A stretch of 48,990 nt of DNA, from the NCBI GenBank assembly GCA_000310025.1, contig FN649742.1:1278967-1327956 (forward strand), read 5' to 3'. Shown here piece after piece: positions 1 to 12,000 of this stretch. The position numbers and the translations under genes are program-made. The DNA comes from Ectocarpus siliculosus. Its lineage: Eukaryota; Sar; Phaeophyceae; Ectocarpales; Ectocarpaceae. Numbering within the stretch: the first letter of the stretch is position 1; each line of letters opens with the position of its first letter. The notes below the pieces were generated by a model. It saw only the letters and a program-made list of their open reading frames with translations, made no database searches and had not been told where the DNA came from.

Positions 1-545
1 TAAAATAAATGGTTAATAGGGGGGGGGGGGGGGGGGGGCGGCCGAAGCCTCGGCTCTGCCTGCGTCAACATCGATCCGCGGGTAACTGCCGCATGCAGCA
101 CGGCGACCAACGCTTGATCTCAGCAAACACAGACAGACAGCCAAGCAAATGAAGCTAGCACCCTGACACTACGATTTCCTGGTCAAGCTTATACGTCGGG
201 GGAGGAAACAAATGATACAGCAACACCGCGAAACGTGATCATTGCCTCAACCCCTAGCCTTTCTCTGAAGACAAGTCAAAAATGTACTTAAAATACTGTG
301 GAGCTGGCCCTTTTTTTCTCTAATAATGACACCAACCGAAATCTCCTCCCCAACCCTCAGAATAGCTCTTGGCAAGGCAATACAATACGTCGCGCGAAAA
401 AATTGTAGCTCTGAGCGGACCAAGACGAGCCGGTGAGTAGTTTCCAAACAAGCGTGGGGAAGCCCGCAAAGGCACAACAAATACCACAAGGGAGAGAGCG
501 TGCGTAGGGGCCCCGCACCCCTCCTTCGTACGTGGTGTGCGTGCA
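1..545. other. Contig edge with poly(G) tract; 3' flank of the MYB gene
   Basis: A 20-base G run lies at 19-38, next to the window start. The rest is the 3' flank (probable 3' UTR) of the minus-strand MYB gene that stops at 546. I see no gene here. Together with the poly(C) end and the internal gap, the run suggests the window edge is an assembly break. Confidence 0.5.
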
Positions 546-2517
546 CTACAGAATCCCTAAATTATCGACGTCCGTCGCGGAGTTTCGGGCGGCACATTCT
601 ACCGCCCCGTCGGGGTCATGACGGCCGCCTATCTCGTCTTCCCCGAGCAGATACGGTGAGTTCAACCAGTCGTCGACATGCCCGAAACCCTCCTGCGGAA
701 GAGTCTGCGGCCCTTGTTGCTGGTGGTACCACACGCCCTCGGAGAAGTCCGGCATGTGGTCTTCTTGCTGCTGCTGCTGCTGCTGCCGCTGCTGCTGCTG
801 CTGCTGCTGCCGCTGCTGCTGCTGCTGCTGCTGCCGCTGCTGCTGCTGCTGCTGCAGCAGGAGCTGCTGCAGTTGCTGCGTACTGCCGTAGCCGCACTTG
901 CCGCCACCGAGTGGGTTCAGCCCGCCGCCGCCGGTGGCGGCGGCGGGGGCGGCAGCGGCCGGAGGCGGCCCCACGGAACCAAGCGAGGAGGAAGACATTA
1001 TGTACGGGGAGGACAACGGCGACTGCGGGGACGAACACCAAGAGGTGTGAGACTGACAGCTGCCGTCAGTGCACTCGGAGCCACGAACGGTACTGGCCCA
1101 GTTCTGGCCGCCATCGCCGCCGCCACCGCCCCCGCCGCCACCGCCGCCGCCGAATCCACCCGACACACCGGCTCCGCTCCCTCCCGCCTCCTCGGGCCCT
1201 GGAAACCCGTGGGCGGGGAAGAAGCCTCCGTGGTCGGCCCAGGGAGCACAGAGAGACGGAGAGGAGGAGTCGAAAGTGCCTATGGCCCCGTGGCTATTAG
1301 GCGCAGACCCGTCCGGGTAGGTGACGAAGTAACCGGCGCTGTCGAGACGGGAGCAGAGCGGGGTGGGGGGGGGGGTCAAGGCGGTCAACGGGAAGGCGAG
1401 CTTGGCACGAGGGCCGGGTGAGTGGCGAGTGGGAACGGATCGGGCAAGCCGCGTGGTAGACGTTGTCGCTCCCGCGCATAATAAGCACGCTACAGCAGAG
1501 CGCTCCAAGGCCGCGGTATTCTTAAGCAGCAGTGAATTGGCGGGAAGATCCCGTTGGCGTCAAGAACCTCGTCGTAAATCTTCTCTGTTTTGTCTTGGTC
1601 ACTGATCGTGGTGGTGGCACAAGCGACTTTATATTTTCGTTTTTTTTATGATCAAAACGTGATCCTCACCAGCTCCGTAGACGATTCACTCAGTTCGACA
1701 ACAACAAACGACTTCTTCGTTGACAGCTACCGCAGGTGACGCAAGATATCACACCCCCTGGACCGATTCCCAAAGCTCGATCACTCCTCACCAGAAAGAG
1801 TGGCAGTGCCGAAAACGTCTGCGTTGGAACCGTCTCATGGAGATACTTCCGAAAACGCTTCTTCATCAAATCGGCTTTGGCACCCTCCTTCTTTGTGGAG
1901 TAGTCGAGCTTTGAAAATTGGTCCTGGGGGTGTGGTATCTAGTGGAATGTTACCTTACCTGCACCCACGATGATGATTTTTTTTCCGAGGAGCACACGCA
2001 ACCAGGGAGGACCGCCGTACACACCGGGACACACCCGGACACGAAAAACAAGAAAAAAAGAAGGAACTCACTTATAGGGTTGATCTCCGCATTGCCCGAG
2101 TCGCCCGAACATGTACAGGACGAACAGAGCACGCAGAAAACACACAATCGGACACACACACAATCGGACACTAAATAAAAAATGAGGGGGGAGGGGGGGG
2201 GGGAAGAAGGAACGTACCGAGGGTTGATCTCCGCAGTGCTCGAGTCGCCCGGAGGTGTATAGGACGAGGATGTCAGCGAGGGAGACAGGGTAGCCGAGCT
2301 GCCGCTGCCGCTGCCGCTGCCGCCGCCGGCGCCGCCGGGGCCACACGCGTACGCCCCGCGGCCGGTGCCCGAAGATGACAACGACGACGTCGGTCGCGCC
2401 ATCCTAAGTCCCGTCCCCGCCGCTGCGGCCGTCTGAAGGCCTGCTGCGCCTTGCTGCCGCTCCTCCTGCCGCGTTTCTCCTAGCGCGAAAAAAATCGCGC
2501 CTTCCTCGTCCTGCTGC

Positions 2518-2557
<40 letters not shown>

Positions 2558-3549
2558 GCTGCCGCCTTCCCTCCGACGCAACATACGGTGGGGGCATGGT
2601 CGCGGCCGAAGCCGACGAGAGAGTCTGGTGGCGCGCCTTGATGAACATGCTTTCGTACGGCTGCTCGTTTTGGCGCCGTGGTTATAATCAGTAGCAGAAT
2701 CGGGCAGCAGGTTGAAAGGGGATTAAAAAGGGGTTAAAAGTAAAGTTAACGCGAAAACAAAAAGAGTGGCGGCGGAGGTGGGTAAGTTCAACGTGAAGAC
2801 AAGGATTCGTGAAATTCCCCTCAGAAAAAGTGCGTAAGTGCAACCGACCCCCCCCCCCCGCGCGCGCGCGCGCACCCCTCCATACACTCTCTCCTTGTAC
2901 CGGCAGGCCACAATCATGTGCCCCACCGCCCGAAGGGGTACCCCAAAAGCCGGAAAAGGGTACCACGCAACGTTATTCCGCACAAGCTCTCAGCCGGCGC
3001 GGGAGGTAATCCGACCAACAACACCCAAACGTCGGGTTCGGCACCTCCTGCTGTATACCGCCCTGGTCCACGCCCTCGTCGTATCTCGGGCCGGTGAATC
3101 ACGTGGTGTGTGTGCGGGTGTAAAAACGTGGGCATACGTACGTATGCATACACACACTTCAAGTATTAGCTTAGCCTCCCCCATGACACCCCCTCACGGG
3201 GTCCCAGATCATGGCCTTTAGAAGCATTTTATTTTTTCAACCGCACCCTGACTCTTGACGTATTTTCATTGGCTAGTCCGTTGATGCTAAGAACAAAAAC
3301 GAACACACATCCGCGACGGCAAGACCTCCGGGGTATGTATGCGAGCGAGAGCACGCACGTACCTCTTCGGGAAACCTCTCCCCATTGTCGACCTTCTTGA
3401 AGTACTTCTGGCCGTGCGTCCTGACCTGAACTGCGCTTCTCGTCTTCACGATGGGGGCGATGAGGTCCCAGTTCTTGCCGTGAAGAACCAAGCCCTGCAG
3501 GAAGGCATCGTGCTCCTCTTTCGTCCACCTCCCGTTGTTGAAGGATCTC
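546..3549 (-). CDS. SHAQKYF-type single MYB-repeat transcription factor, 5' end missing
   Basis: Three exons are visible: 3549-3363, 2660-2218 and 1338-546 (stop at 546-548). All junctions are AG/GT and phases agree (phase 0 at 3363/2660, phase 2 at 2218/1338), giving about 473 residues. The first exon encodes a MYB/SANT helix set beginning GRWTKEEHDAFLQGL, with recognition helix VRTHGQKYFKKV, the diagnostic SHAQKYF-class motif. Proteins of this class bind DNA and act in the nucleus. The rest is low complexity: poly-Gln at about 2516-2575, Gly/Ser, then in the last exon a Gly run, a Gln/Arg tract from (CTG)n at 767-858, and a C-terminus containing GVWYHQQQGPQTLPQEGFG. The acceptor at 1339-1340 follows a long pyrimidine stretch. 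An upstream exon ending in phase 2 is required but was not found; LINE debris starts about 50 bases upstream. Function is confident at family level only. Confidence 0.8.
2059..2267. repeat. Duplicated exon-end/donor segment (65-base unit, twice)
   Basis: 2205-2267 holds the end of MYB exon 2 and its donor. It is repeated with moderate divergence at 2059-2123. Both units read (minus strand) GDS-x-x-AEINP and then a GT donor: gtacgt at 2217 in the first, gtgagt in the second. The copies start 146 bases apart. The second lies in the intron and could act as an alternative exon end. Confidence 0.7.
3183..3308 (+). repeat. Intron-borne short interspersed repeat (family R), copy 1
   Basis: One of at least five related segments of about 100-130 bases in the window (also 24950-25055, 36595-36697, 36708-36840, 38248-38345). 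Shared blocks are CCCCTCACGGGGTC, ATGGCCTTTAGAAGC, AACCGCAC and TTTTCATTGG followed by an AC-rich tail. It lies in MYB intron 1, starting about 55 bases past the 5' splice site, antisense to the gene. Confidence 0.7.
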
Positions 3550-3599
3550 CTGTAGCGTAGCGCCCGCCGCCGGCGAGACGATGGTTTGGGGGAGGTTCG

Positions 3600-4735
3600 G
3601 AATGAGGGGGGGGGGGGGGGAGGGCTAAGACCATGTCCTGCATTTGGACGGGAATGTGAAAAGAGGGAATCAATCGTCCTCGAGAGGACGGAGCATTATT
3701 CCCACAGGACCGATCACCGATGGCCAATCGTTCCTTCCTACTTTGCCAAAGGTGGCTCAAAAATGTCTTCCCTAGTCTGTCTATCCTAACGATATCACTC
3801 CCCGCCTTTTCAAACCACTTCCTATTCCCCAGTACAGCTACCGTCTTCTCCTCTCTATTCCATGCCTCAAACATCTCCCTGTATTTCCCTTGTATTTTCC
3901 CAGCTCAGTCATGTACACTTCCCTATCCTTTTCGTACAACTGACATTCCGCGACTACATGAACACTGTCTTCGCACTCGAAGCCGCAATCACATTTGAAC
4001 TTGTCTTCGTCGTCTACCGTCCTATGTCTTCGTTAACGTTCTGGAAGGCCTATGTCCCCGGTCCTGAATTTGACCTTAAGCGTTGTCCCTGCATCCATTG
4101 GTCCATGTAGGTAATCCTTGAACCCTATTCCTTCTTTCAACATTCCGTAGACCCTCCTTATCCTCGGTTTGTTTCCTTAGATTATGTTCTTCTCTCTCGG
4201 GCACAAGCAACAGATATCTTCTCCTTGAACCGCTGTAGACCCTCCGTTTCCAGCGTTTCATCTTCGTCGATTTCGAACCCCTTCCATATGTCCTCTTCAA
4301 CCTTGACCCATTCCGTGGGTTGTCTACCCCTCTTTTTGTTTGCCCACTTCGCCTCCCATACTATTCTCGGCAACATCTCCTCTCCCATCCCGCACATGCG
4401 ATACTGCCATGTCAGCTTCCTTACATCTCTTCCCGACCGTAGGGATTGGATCCCCAATTCTGCCCTGATGGTTGCATTACTTGTGCGCTTGCTTGGAGCA
4501 TCCTAGGATGATTTTTGGCTGCTTTCATCTGCGCCGCCTCGAGTTCTTTCACTACCTTCTTATTTCCTTCCCATACTTCTCCGGCGTACTCTAGCGGCGG
4601 TACGCTCTTGAAAAGCGTCAATTTGACGCGAGGTGCTGGTTTGCGAGAATTGAGGGGGGTGGTGGTGGTAAGACCATGTCCTGCATTTGGACGGTAGTGT
4701 GAAAGGAGGGAATCAATCGTCCTCCACAGACACGG
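3600..4735 (-). mobile_element. Degenerate non-LTR retrotransposon (LINE) 3' ends, two in tandem
   Basis: Read on the minus strand, about 4660-3790 encodes broken pieces of a reverse transcriptase C-terminal region (blocks LEYAGEVWEGNKK, WQYRMCGMGEE, EAKWANKKRGRQPTEWVKV) followed by a Cys/His cluster CDCGFECEDSVHVVAEC typical of LINE tails. Frameshifts break it. About 55 bases of the LINE 3' end occur twice, at about 3628-3685 and 4670-4725, so the 3' end of one copy abuts the 5'-truncated start of another. A related copy in the opposite orientation lies at 44060-46012. The RT palm motif is absent, so it is dead. Confidence 0.75.
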
Positions 4736-7700
4736 GGGAGATGTGACCGTTTTTACAGGTAGGCCGTCTCCAGAAGAACAGCACTGAAAATGCATTAGTT
4801 AAGGGATGGGGGCGGGGGGAGGTGATCGCGGTCCCGTGTTTCGATGAGAGGACTGTTTCCGTTCAAGTGTTCACGTATTGCACTGGTCTTACAGTAATGG
4901 AGTTGCGTGTGCAGGAATGCGCCCGCAACCATAATACCCAAAAAAAGTAATTCAGAACAGGCTCAGATCGCGAAAAACGAGAAGAGTTTACTGTAAATTA
5001 AACCATAAGAAACACAGCTCATCAGCGGTGGATCCGACACCCTGTGCCGATACTATTAATCAAGCCTGTGATTAGCCTTGCATTACTGAAGGCTAGCTCT
5101 CTGTAGAAAATAATATTAGCCTGTGCTCGACGCGGCGATGAAATAAACTCTCACCCTCGGGCCCGAACTTGACGTTTCTTGATCTACGGGCGCCAAACGG
5201 CAGGCTGTATCCATCTATAGTACGTGCATACTTTACACAGCACGTCCCCCCCCTGTTGGGAACCTAAGGACGATCTCCACAGTCAGTAGAGCCGGACAAA
5301 AAACACCAGTGTGGAAACCAGGATATAGGTATCTTCCCAGTAGTAGGGACGCACATATCTGTGTACACATACATGTACATGCAGAAATATAACTCAAGCA
5401 TGATACAAAATAATATATGTGTGATAATCTTTATATGCATACCACACATACATGCACAGCAGCATAATTTATACACGCATCAACAACGACAAAAAGCCGG
5501 GTAGACTCTCTCTCCGGGTGCTTAATGAAGTACTTGCTTGAATGCCTACTTCTTCATACTTAATGCTACACCCAAGACGTTGCCTCTTGAGTACCAACGA
5601 ACGGACGGCTGTTTGTCGGACAAAAAACTGCTAATCAGTGCGTTTCACCGCCGCCGTATTGTATCCAGCACACATGCCTGTTGGTTGCATCTACAACATT
5701 CCTGTTGACCGCATCAGAGTACAAAAAAGTAGCCCCGCCGTTCCCATGGTATGCAATACGCATCATCTGTAGTGATCGTCCCTCGTTGTCTGTGAGAAGG
5801 CGGGACGCGTTCTCGTTGGGACGGACAAGGAAAACCTCCATGTCATGTGTGTACGTACCAATCGTTGGCCCTGTTCTTTATCTCCACCGGTTTCAAGGAC
5901 AATCAACCATGCCCACCAAGAAAAAAATGCGTAATCACACACGTACGAGACACAGAGCACACCAGATCCGCGCAGCGCACGGATCCCGCGTGGTGGGGTG
6001 CCGGCAACAACTACTTACGGGGGTCGGCGCGGTCGGTGTTGTCTTGAACAAATCATCATGTTGGATCGACAAGGAGGAGGGAGGGACATCGAGTTTGTTG
6101 TTTTGTCGGTGTGATGCCCACACCCACTGCACGCGAAAGCGGCCACCACGCGGAAGGGACTGGCATAGATGGGGCGCCATCAGATCGCGTGGGAGATCCC
6201 TCGGGAGTAGCGGGGAATCTCAAACGCGTACACGCGACCGGGGAGAGTATATACAGCAGCAGGCAGCACAGGCTCAACATTTGAAGAAGGACATAGCCCG
6301 CGAGGATCCGAGGATCTACATATATATATCTGCGAAGAAAAGAAGAGGTGTCGCGTTTCCGAACACAATGCTGCTCTGTACACAACACACACCCGGCGCC
6401 AAGAAAGAGCAAGGCATGGAGAGCGATAACTCAATTAACGCACCAATTATTTATTAGAGGGGTGCGAGTCTCACCTCATCGTGCTGAAGGCCTCTACAAC
6501 AAGCAGGTGGTCTGGTGCTGCCGTGTTCAGGGTAGTATGACGTGCGGAGAGAGGGGGGCGGTGGTCTGGGCGAAGATGATGTTGACCCCCCCCCCCCCAT
6601 GGGTGAAATTGGGGCACTTGTTCCACCGGTTCTCCGCATCATCTCGGCGTACTTTTTGTTCTTCCGCATCATCATCATCATCGTCATCGGATATCGGATC
6701 CACCACGATCAGTAGCATTTCGATCTACAAACAGGTGTTGTTGTATGCACAGATCTGCCTGCTGTATTGTTGTACATCTGCCAACTCTCGAACCTGCTCG
6801 GGAAAAAGTGGGGCTCAGCTAAAAGGGAGGAAGAACCTCTGCTGTGCGTGCTTGAACTTTGTGTGAAACCAAAACCACTCTTGTTCAACTATGCTGGGGA
6901 GGCGGCGAAACGGACTGTCATTTTTCCCGAAAGAACGTGGTGTGCACGAACGAAGAGAGAATAGATTGTCTACATATGCATCTCACAGCCAAATCTCTAA
7001 AACCTCCGTGTAGCATGCGGTTTCCGGCACGGGTTGTGTTGTTGTGTTCGTACTGCTTCTTGTGTTTGCGGGTTGTTCAGCGTCGAATGCGTGGCTCCAC
7101 TGCTGCTCCTCTGTCGATCAATGCAACACCCCGAACGTTCAACATTCGACATTGTACTGCAGATCTCCGATGACTGGTTGTCTGACACCTCACACGTCAC
7201 AACATATCTCCGAGACATTTGGGGCTGTGAATTTTCACTTTGGTGGTGGATCCAAGGAGGATCCAGACTAAAAACGAAGTAGCAGAAATTTTTGTGCCCA
7301 GCGGTATTCTAGCCTTTCGGATATCACAGCACTTGTCCTTCCTTGTCGCCGGTTTCCATCGCGAGAAACGGCGAGGAGCTTGGAGATGGTAGTCGGGGCT
7401 GTGCTCCCACAACGACGTTCTCTCAACTCGCCTCAAAAGCACATCCTCGTCGAAGCGTGTTTGGTTTTCGTCCATCTATTTGTATTCTGGACGCACCACC
7501 AGCCGGCGGGGTCTACATTATTAGTCTAATTAAAGGCTGATCATTGACACTTTTTTTACAGCAGATGCTTGTTTGTACATAGCATCCCCACTCCTGAAAC
7601 AGCGATCCATGACCACCAGCAGTGGCGGCCACATTCACAGCCTCTGCTGCAGCCACGGAGAGGCATCAGACACGGTTACGTCCTTGTACAAACATAAAGC

Positions 7701-8632
7701 TACAGACTTATTATAGGGCTGACAGAGGAAGCTGCTGTAGACGATCCCACCTAAAAAACGTCTCGTCCCATTCCTGACGAGGTAGTAACGACGACTGACA
7801 TACTACATGTTTACCCAAAGCGGAGTCGTATCATTTCCCCTTTCTTACAAAAGTCTGATTGCTTCATGCAATGCGCGAAACAACCCTTGCCCGTTGCGTC
7901 TCGCCAAAACGACTAGTCTACACCCCTGTGCTACTCCCGCGTAGTTAACCACCACAACAACCACAACCACCAAACCCATCCTCTAGGCTACCTTAAATGA
8001 AGCTCGCCATACGTATTGATTTAATATTCTGTCATCTACAACAGTCTAATCGAACCAATGCCGTACACCAGAACATTTTCCATGTACAAGACAGCTTCAT
8101 GCAAGATGACATTCCAGCGGGGCGGGACCGCCTGCTGCGACCACGACACGCAACGCGATTGTTTTTCTTTTATGACGACGGCACGCGACGATACGATAAT
8201 TTCTTCCCGAGAGAATGAAAGAAAGAGAACATGAATCTCGTGACGCAAAAATACGAAAACGCTAGCTGAGCCTTTGACTTCCAAGGCAGGCGGCGCGTAC
8301 ACCGCCTCAGCGTAAATAAGCTCTATTGTTCTGTTTAACGATACCTCATCAACACATCGACTTCGTAAACACAGCTGTTGTACTTTGCTGCGGGCAGAAC
8401 GCCCTTCTTGGTATCTACAAGACTTGCCTTGTTCACTGTATGCAAGACGTACGTGCTAACACATGCTAAACACTTCGCGCGCATGCCTTCGCAAGCGGGC
8501 ATGTGCAAGTCACGCCGAAAGTGTGGAGTATGTTGTAAGGTTCGATTCTGCGCTGTTTACCCTAGCGACGAGCCATTCCTGTGACAACCTGTTTTTCTGC
8601 ACAAAACATAAATCCTTCTCGGGTGTTTCTCC
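4736..8632. other. Intergenic region without a convincing gene
   Basis: The stretch between the LINE debris and PDE copy 1 is mostly AT-balanced non-coding sequence with many stops. Two weak minus-strand coding candidates exist. One is the ORF at 5635-5841 (separate entry). The other is a stretch around 6720-6600 encoding an Asp run (from a GAT microsatellite) followed by NRWNKCPNF. Either could be a 5' exon of the MYB gene, but no splice chain links them. Nothing else is recognisable. Confidence 0.5.
5635..5841 (-). CDS. Possible small ORF or exon, 68 residues, unrecognised
   Basis: An ATG-initiated minus-strand frame with protein-like composition (blocks SRLLTDNEGRSLQMMRI and GGATFLYSDAVN) and no low-complexity sequence. 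It matches no family I know. It has no homologous copy in this window, and the surrounding 4 kb lacks other coding signal. It may be an isolated exon or a chance ORF. Confidence 0.2.
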   Translation of the reverse strand: MEVFLVRPNENASRLLTDNEGRSLQMMRIAYHGNGGATFLYSDAVNRNVVDATNRHVCWIQYGGGETH

Positions 8633-8732
8633 GAGAGCAACGTTTAGCTTTCAACAGCATTTACGTCCCACCACTTCGGCTTGAGAGCAACGTTTAGCTT
8701 TTAACAACATTTAGATTCCACCACTTGGGTTT
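8633..8732 (+). repeat. Tandem duplication, 2 x 50 bases
   Basis: 8633-8682 and 8683-8732 are adjacent copies beginning GAGAGCAACGTTTAGCTTT with a few mismatches. They lie downstream of the 3' end of PDE copy 1. No coding content. Confidence 0.7.
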
Positions 8733-9085
8733 ACATATGTTTCTTGTACAGGTAACGGAACAGCCTCGGGTCGCCCCGCATGCTTACAGCCATCGTCTCG
8801 ATACAGGTGGAAACCCGCGGTCGTTCTCCAATAAACCAGGGCGGACTGTTCAAACAGGGCACCACTTCTCTACACGGCGGTAAGCGGCCAAGACCATCGA
8901 ACTCTCCGCTATTACACCAGTCTAAACATGCCTCCTCCTCCTACTCCTCCTCTGAAACACCCGGTAGTCCCGATCCCCTCGTCCCCCCACTCGCCGCTCC
9001 CAAGACTGCAGCCGCTCGTCGCGCACCTGATCTTCCCCGCGGGTGTTTCTCGGCGAGCGAGCGGGCTGACTGTACATGTCGATGA

Positions 9086-12000
9086 TCAACCACCGCCACC
9101 GTCGTTGCAGTTGGCCTGTCGCTCTCGTCCGCCGGCCTTTGCGACGGCTTCCTTGCCTACGCCCGCGCCGTCGCCGGTGCCGCCGCCGCCGTCGCCGCCG
9201 TCGCCGGTGCCGCCGCCGCCGTCGCCGCCGTCGCCGTTGTCGCCGCGACCGCCGTTCTTGTCGCCGCTTGTACTGCCTCCTCCTCCTCCTCCTCCTTCCT
9301 GCCCTTTCTGTTGCGGGCGTCGGGAGTCGGAGGCGGCCGAGAGTCGTTGCCGCTCAAGCCGCAGCCCCTCCTGACGGTAGTACTCGCAGTTCCTGTTGAG
9401 GCTCTTGAGGAGGGGCTTGAGCTTGGGAAACAGCGCGACGAAAGGCTCCCACAGAGGCTTCACGATCTGCGGTACGGGTTACGGGTATGTAGGTATATGC
9501 AGGCGAAGGAGAGGGGGCGCACATGAATGCCTTTGCTGTTTGGCCATTGACCATGCGTCCTCTCGACAGGTCGGAGCATGGCGGGGGGGAACCACAAGCG
9601 CGTGGCAGAGGGAGGTTTCTGATGGATCAAAGGTGACAGGCTGGGTGTTTTTCATCGCCGCAGACCGCCGGATGTGACCAAGGTTACGCTCCTCACGACC
9701 CTTTGTTGGCCGTGGAACCGTCAAAGCAACCAGAGGACCGGGAAAATGCACAAGGACAGGTGGAGCACACTGACCCATGACATGGTTGATTGGGTGTGGC
9801 TACCCCTCTCTGCCCGGCAGATGCTCGCTACAAGTCCCTGTGGACAAAATCGCTAGCCATGCGTTGGTCGTCGAGCGCAAGCTTACACACCGCTAGAGAA
9901 CACTCGACCGACTGGTGAAAGAAACACCAAGCTGTTCCATGCAGGTTGGTGTGGGTAGGTGGCATGTGAGGCAGCAGAACGCTGTCCCGAGCGGAGCGTA
10001 ACAAACAAAAGTGCCACAACTACTATTGCCCAAGCAGAGCGGAACGTAAAGAATTTCGCAACCATTGCATCAACAAGAACAGACAAGGGAGATTGCCCAA
10101 GCAGAGCGTAACGTAAAGAATTTCGCAACCATTGCATCAACCAGAACAGACAAGGGAGAACAAGCGTTCCTTTACATCCGACGCAGCCTCGGGTGAGCGA
10201 TCAAGACATCAATGCGTGACGTTCTTCGCCCGCCCCGACCCCGCTCGTTCGTTCGTGTGGTGAGCACAAAACGAAACCCCGGGACAGCCTACCTTTTCTG
10301 CAAAGAAGTGTTGCCCCTTTATCGTGGTCTCCAGGTCTCCGCTGGCCACCGTTGTTCGGGGCAAGCCCGTGTTAGCCTCGAGCCTGGCCTGCAATCGGAA
10401 CTCGTCCAGGATCCTCCTTCCCCACTCCAAGGCCAGGTGGTTGTCCAGCACCTGACCTGAAAGGTCGGCGCTGCGGGCAGAGGCAGGCCGGCAGACAGAC
10501 AGGCCGGCAGACAGGCAGGCAGACAGGCAGGCAGACAGGCCGGAGGGCGAACACCGAGGATTCCACCGTAAAACATCAGCAGCGGAGGGAGGTGTACTCA
10601 AAACCGCGCATGCGGGGGGGGTACTCATAGTCGTGCATGCCGTAGTCGGTAGACCATTGACCTCGCATCCCTACGAAGCCGGGACAGAGCACGCCGGGTG
10701 TTCACCAGTCTAAACTAGCACATCACCAAGCGCGAAGCGGTGTGAGGTATTCGGAGAGTCGCATGGAGGGTGCGCTTAATCCTGCATCAGCAGCGGTGGG
10801 CATTCAAAGGACCCCCCGGGGTGGGGGGGGCTCTTCTTGATGTTCTTGCTTTTAACGGCAAGAAAAACATAGCAGAACTACGCCTTCTCCGGCCTGCAGC
10901 TTAAAATGCAGTTTTGTCCGTTCAGGCTTTAGACCCCATAACGCGCTAAATTTTGTCACAGCAATGCAATGCCAACAAATGTAACGTAAGTGCAAGCGCA
11001 TGCCCGATTTATTGCCTGCATCGGAACCGGGGGGGGGTATCATGCTGATGGGCGGAAAAAGCCCGTCCGAGAGACCTAGCATGTCGCCCACGGCAATTTG
11101 TAGCAGGTAGACATGCGTCGTGGTAGCTAGGTGGTGAGAGGACCAGGAGACAAAACCGGGGGGCAATCGCACGCAACATGCCAAGGTAAGAATCATTGAA
11201 ATCTCGTCGCTCTACACTTTACAGTAACTGGAGCCTCAAAACCAAAAACACGCACCAGTGAAGGATGGTCTTGGTGAGGAACGATCGGTCCTCGGCCTTG
11301 TCCACGCTAAGTATATGCTCCGGCGGCGGCGACGGCAACACCGACGGGGGCGCCCGCGCCAGCGCCAACAACACCACACCCTCGCCGCGTGCCCCTTCCA
11401 TACCCTCGGCAAACCCTGACGTTTCACGGGCGGCCGTCGCTTTCGGGCGGGTGTGGCTCTTCGCCGCGCGGTCTGCGCCGACGCCCCCTCCTCCTCTTCC
11501 TCCTCCACCTCCGGCTTGGAAATTTTTCTGCGGGACCCTCAGCAGCCCGTCTTGCCTCTCTCCGCCGCCCGCCGCCAGCCTCTTCGCCTTGAGCGCGAAC
11601 TGGAAGACGTCCGCGCAGTGCTGCATGTGGCCGGACATGTCCGTGCCGAGGATGGCCTGCACGATGGTCTGGCGGACGTCTCGGAACTGGATGCGCGTCA
11701 GCCCCGAGAAGATGTTGTTCGCCCCGCCTTCCTCGAGCAGCACCTGCGGTTTTTGTAAAAATGTTTCGGGTTGTCAGTCGGGACGCAGCACGCCGCGCTT
11801 TCTTGTACACATCACTCGACGCACTCAACCATGCAACACCGAGCAGTCTACATTTGTATTCCAACATGTGCACAAAACCGAGAGGCACCAAATCAAAGTC
11901 CCTTTCATCAGTCACAGAACGGCTACGCCGTCCACTCGCCGTTCCCCAAGCGTTGCAGCCGTAATGCTCCGCCACGACAACGAACGACGGTCGTACCTGG

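Noticed and set aside
500-1421. Plus-strand frames with long Ala or Leu runs opposite the MYB last exon
   Set aside because: They are the other readings of the CTG repeat. The splice phases and MYB chain support the minus strand.
5681-6457. 258-residue plus-strand frame
   Set aside because: The composition is basic and scattered with no motif; it crosses AC repeats and lacks any supporting exon.
9170-9240. CRISPR-like or regulatory repeat array
   Set aside because: It is a GCC/GTC minisatellite coding for a Gly/Asp tail of the PDE; there are no unique spacers.
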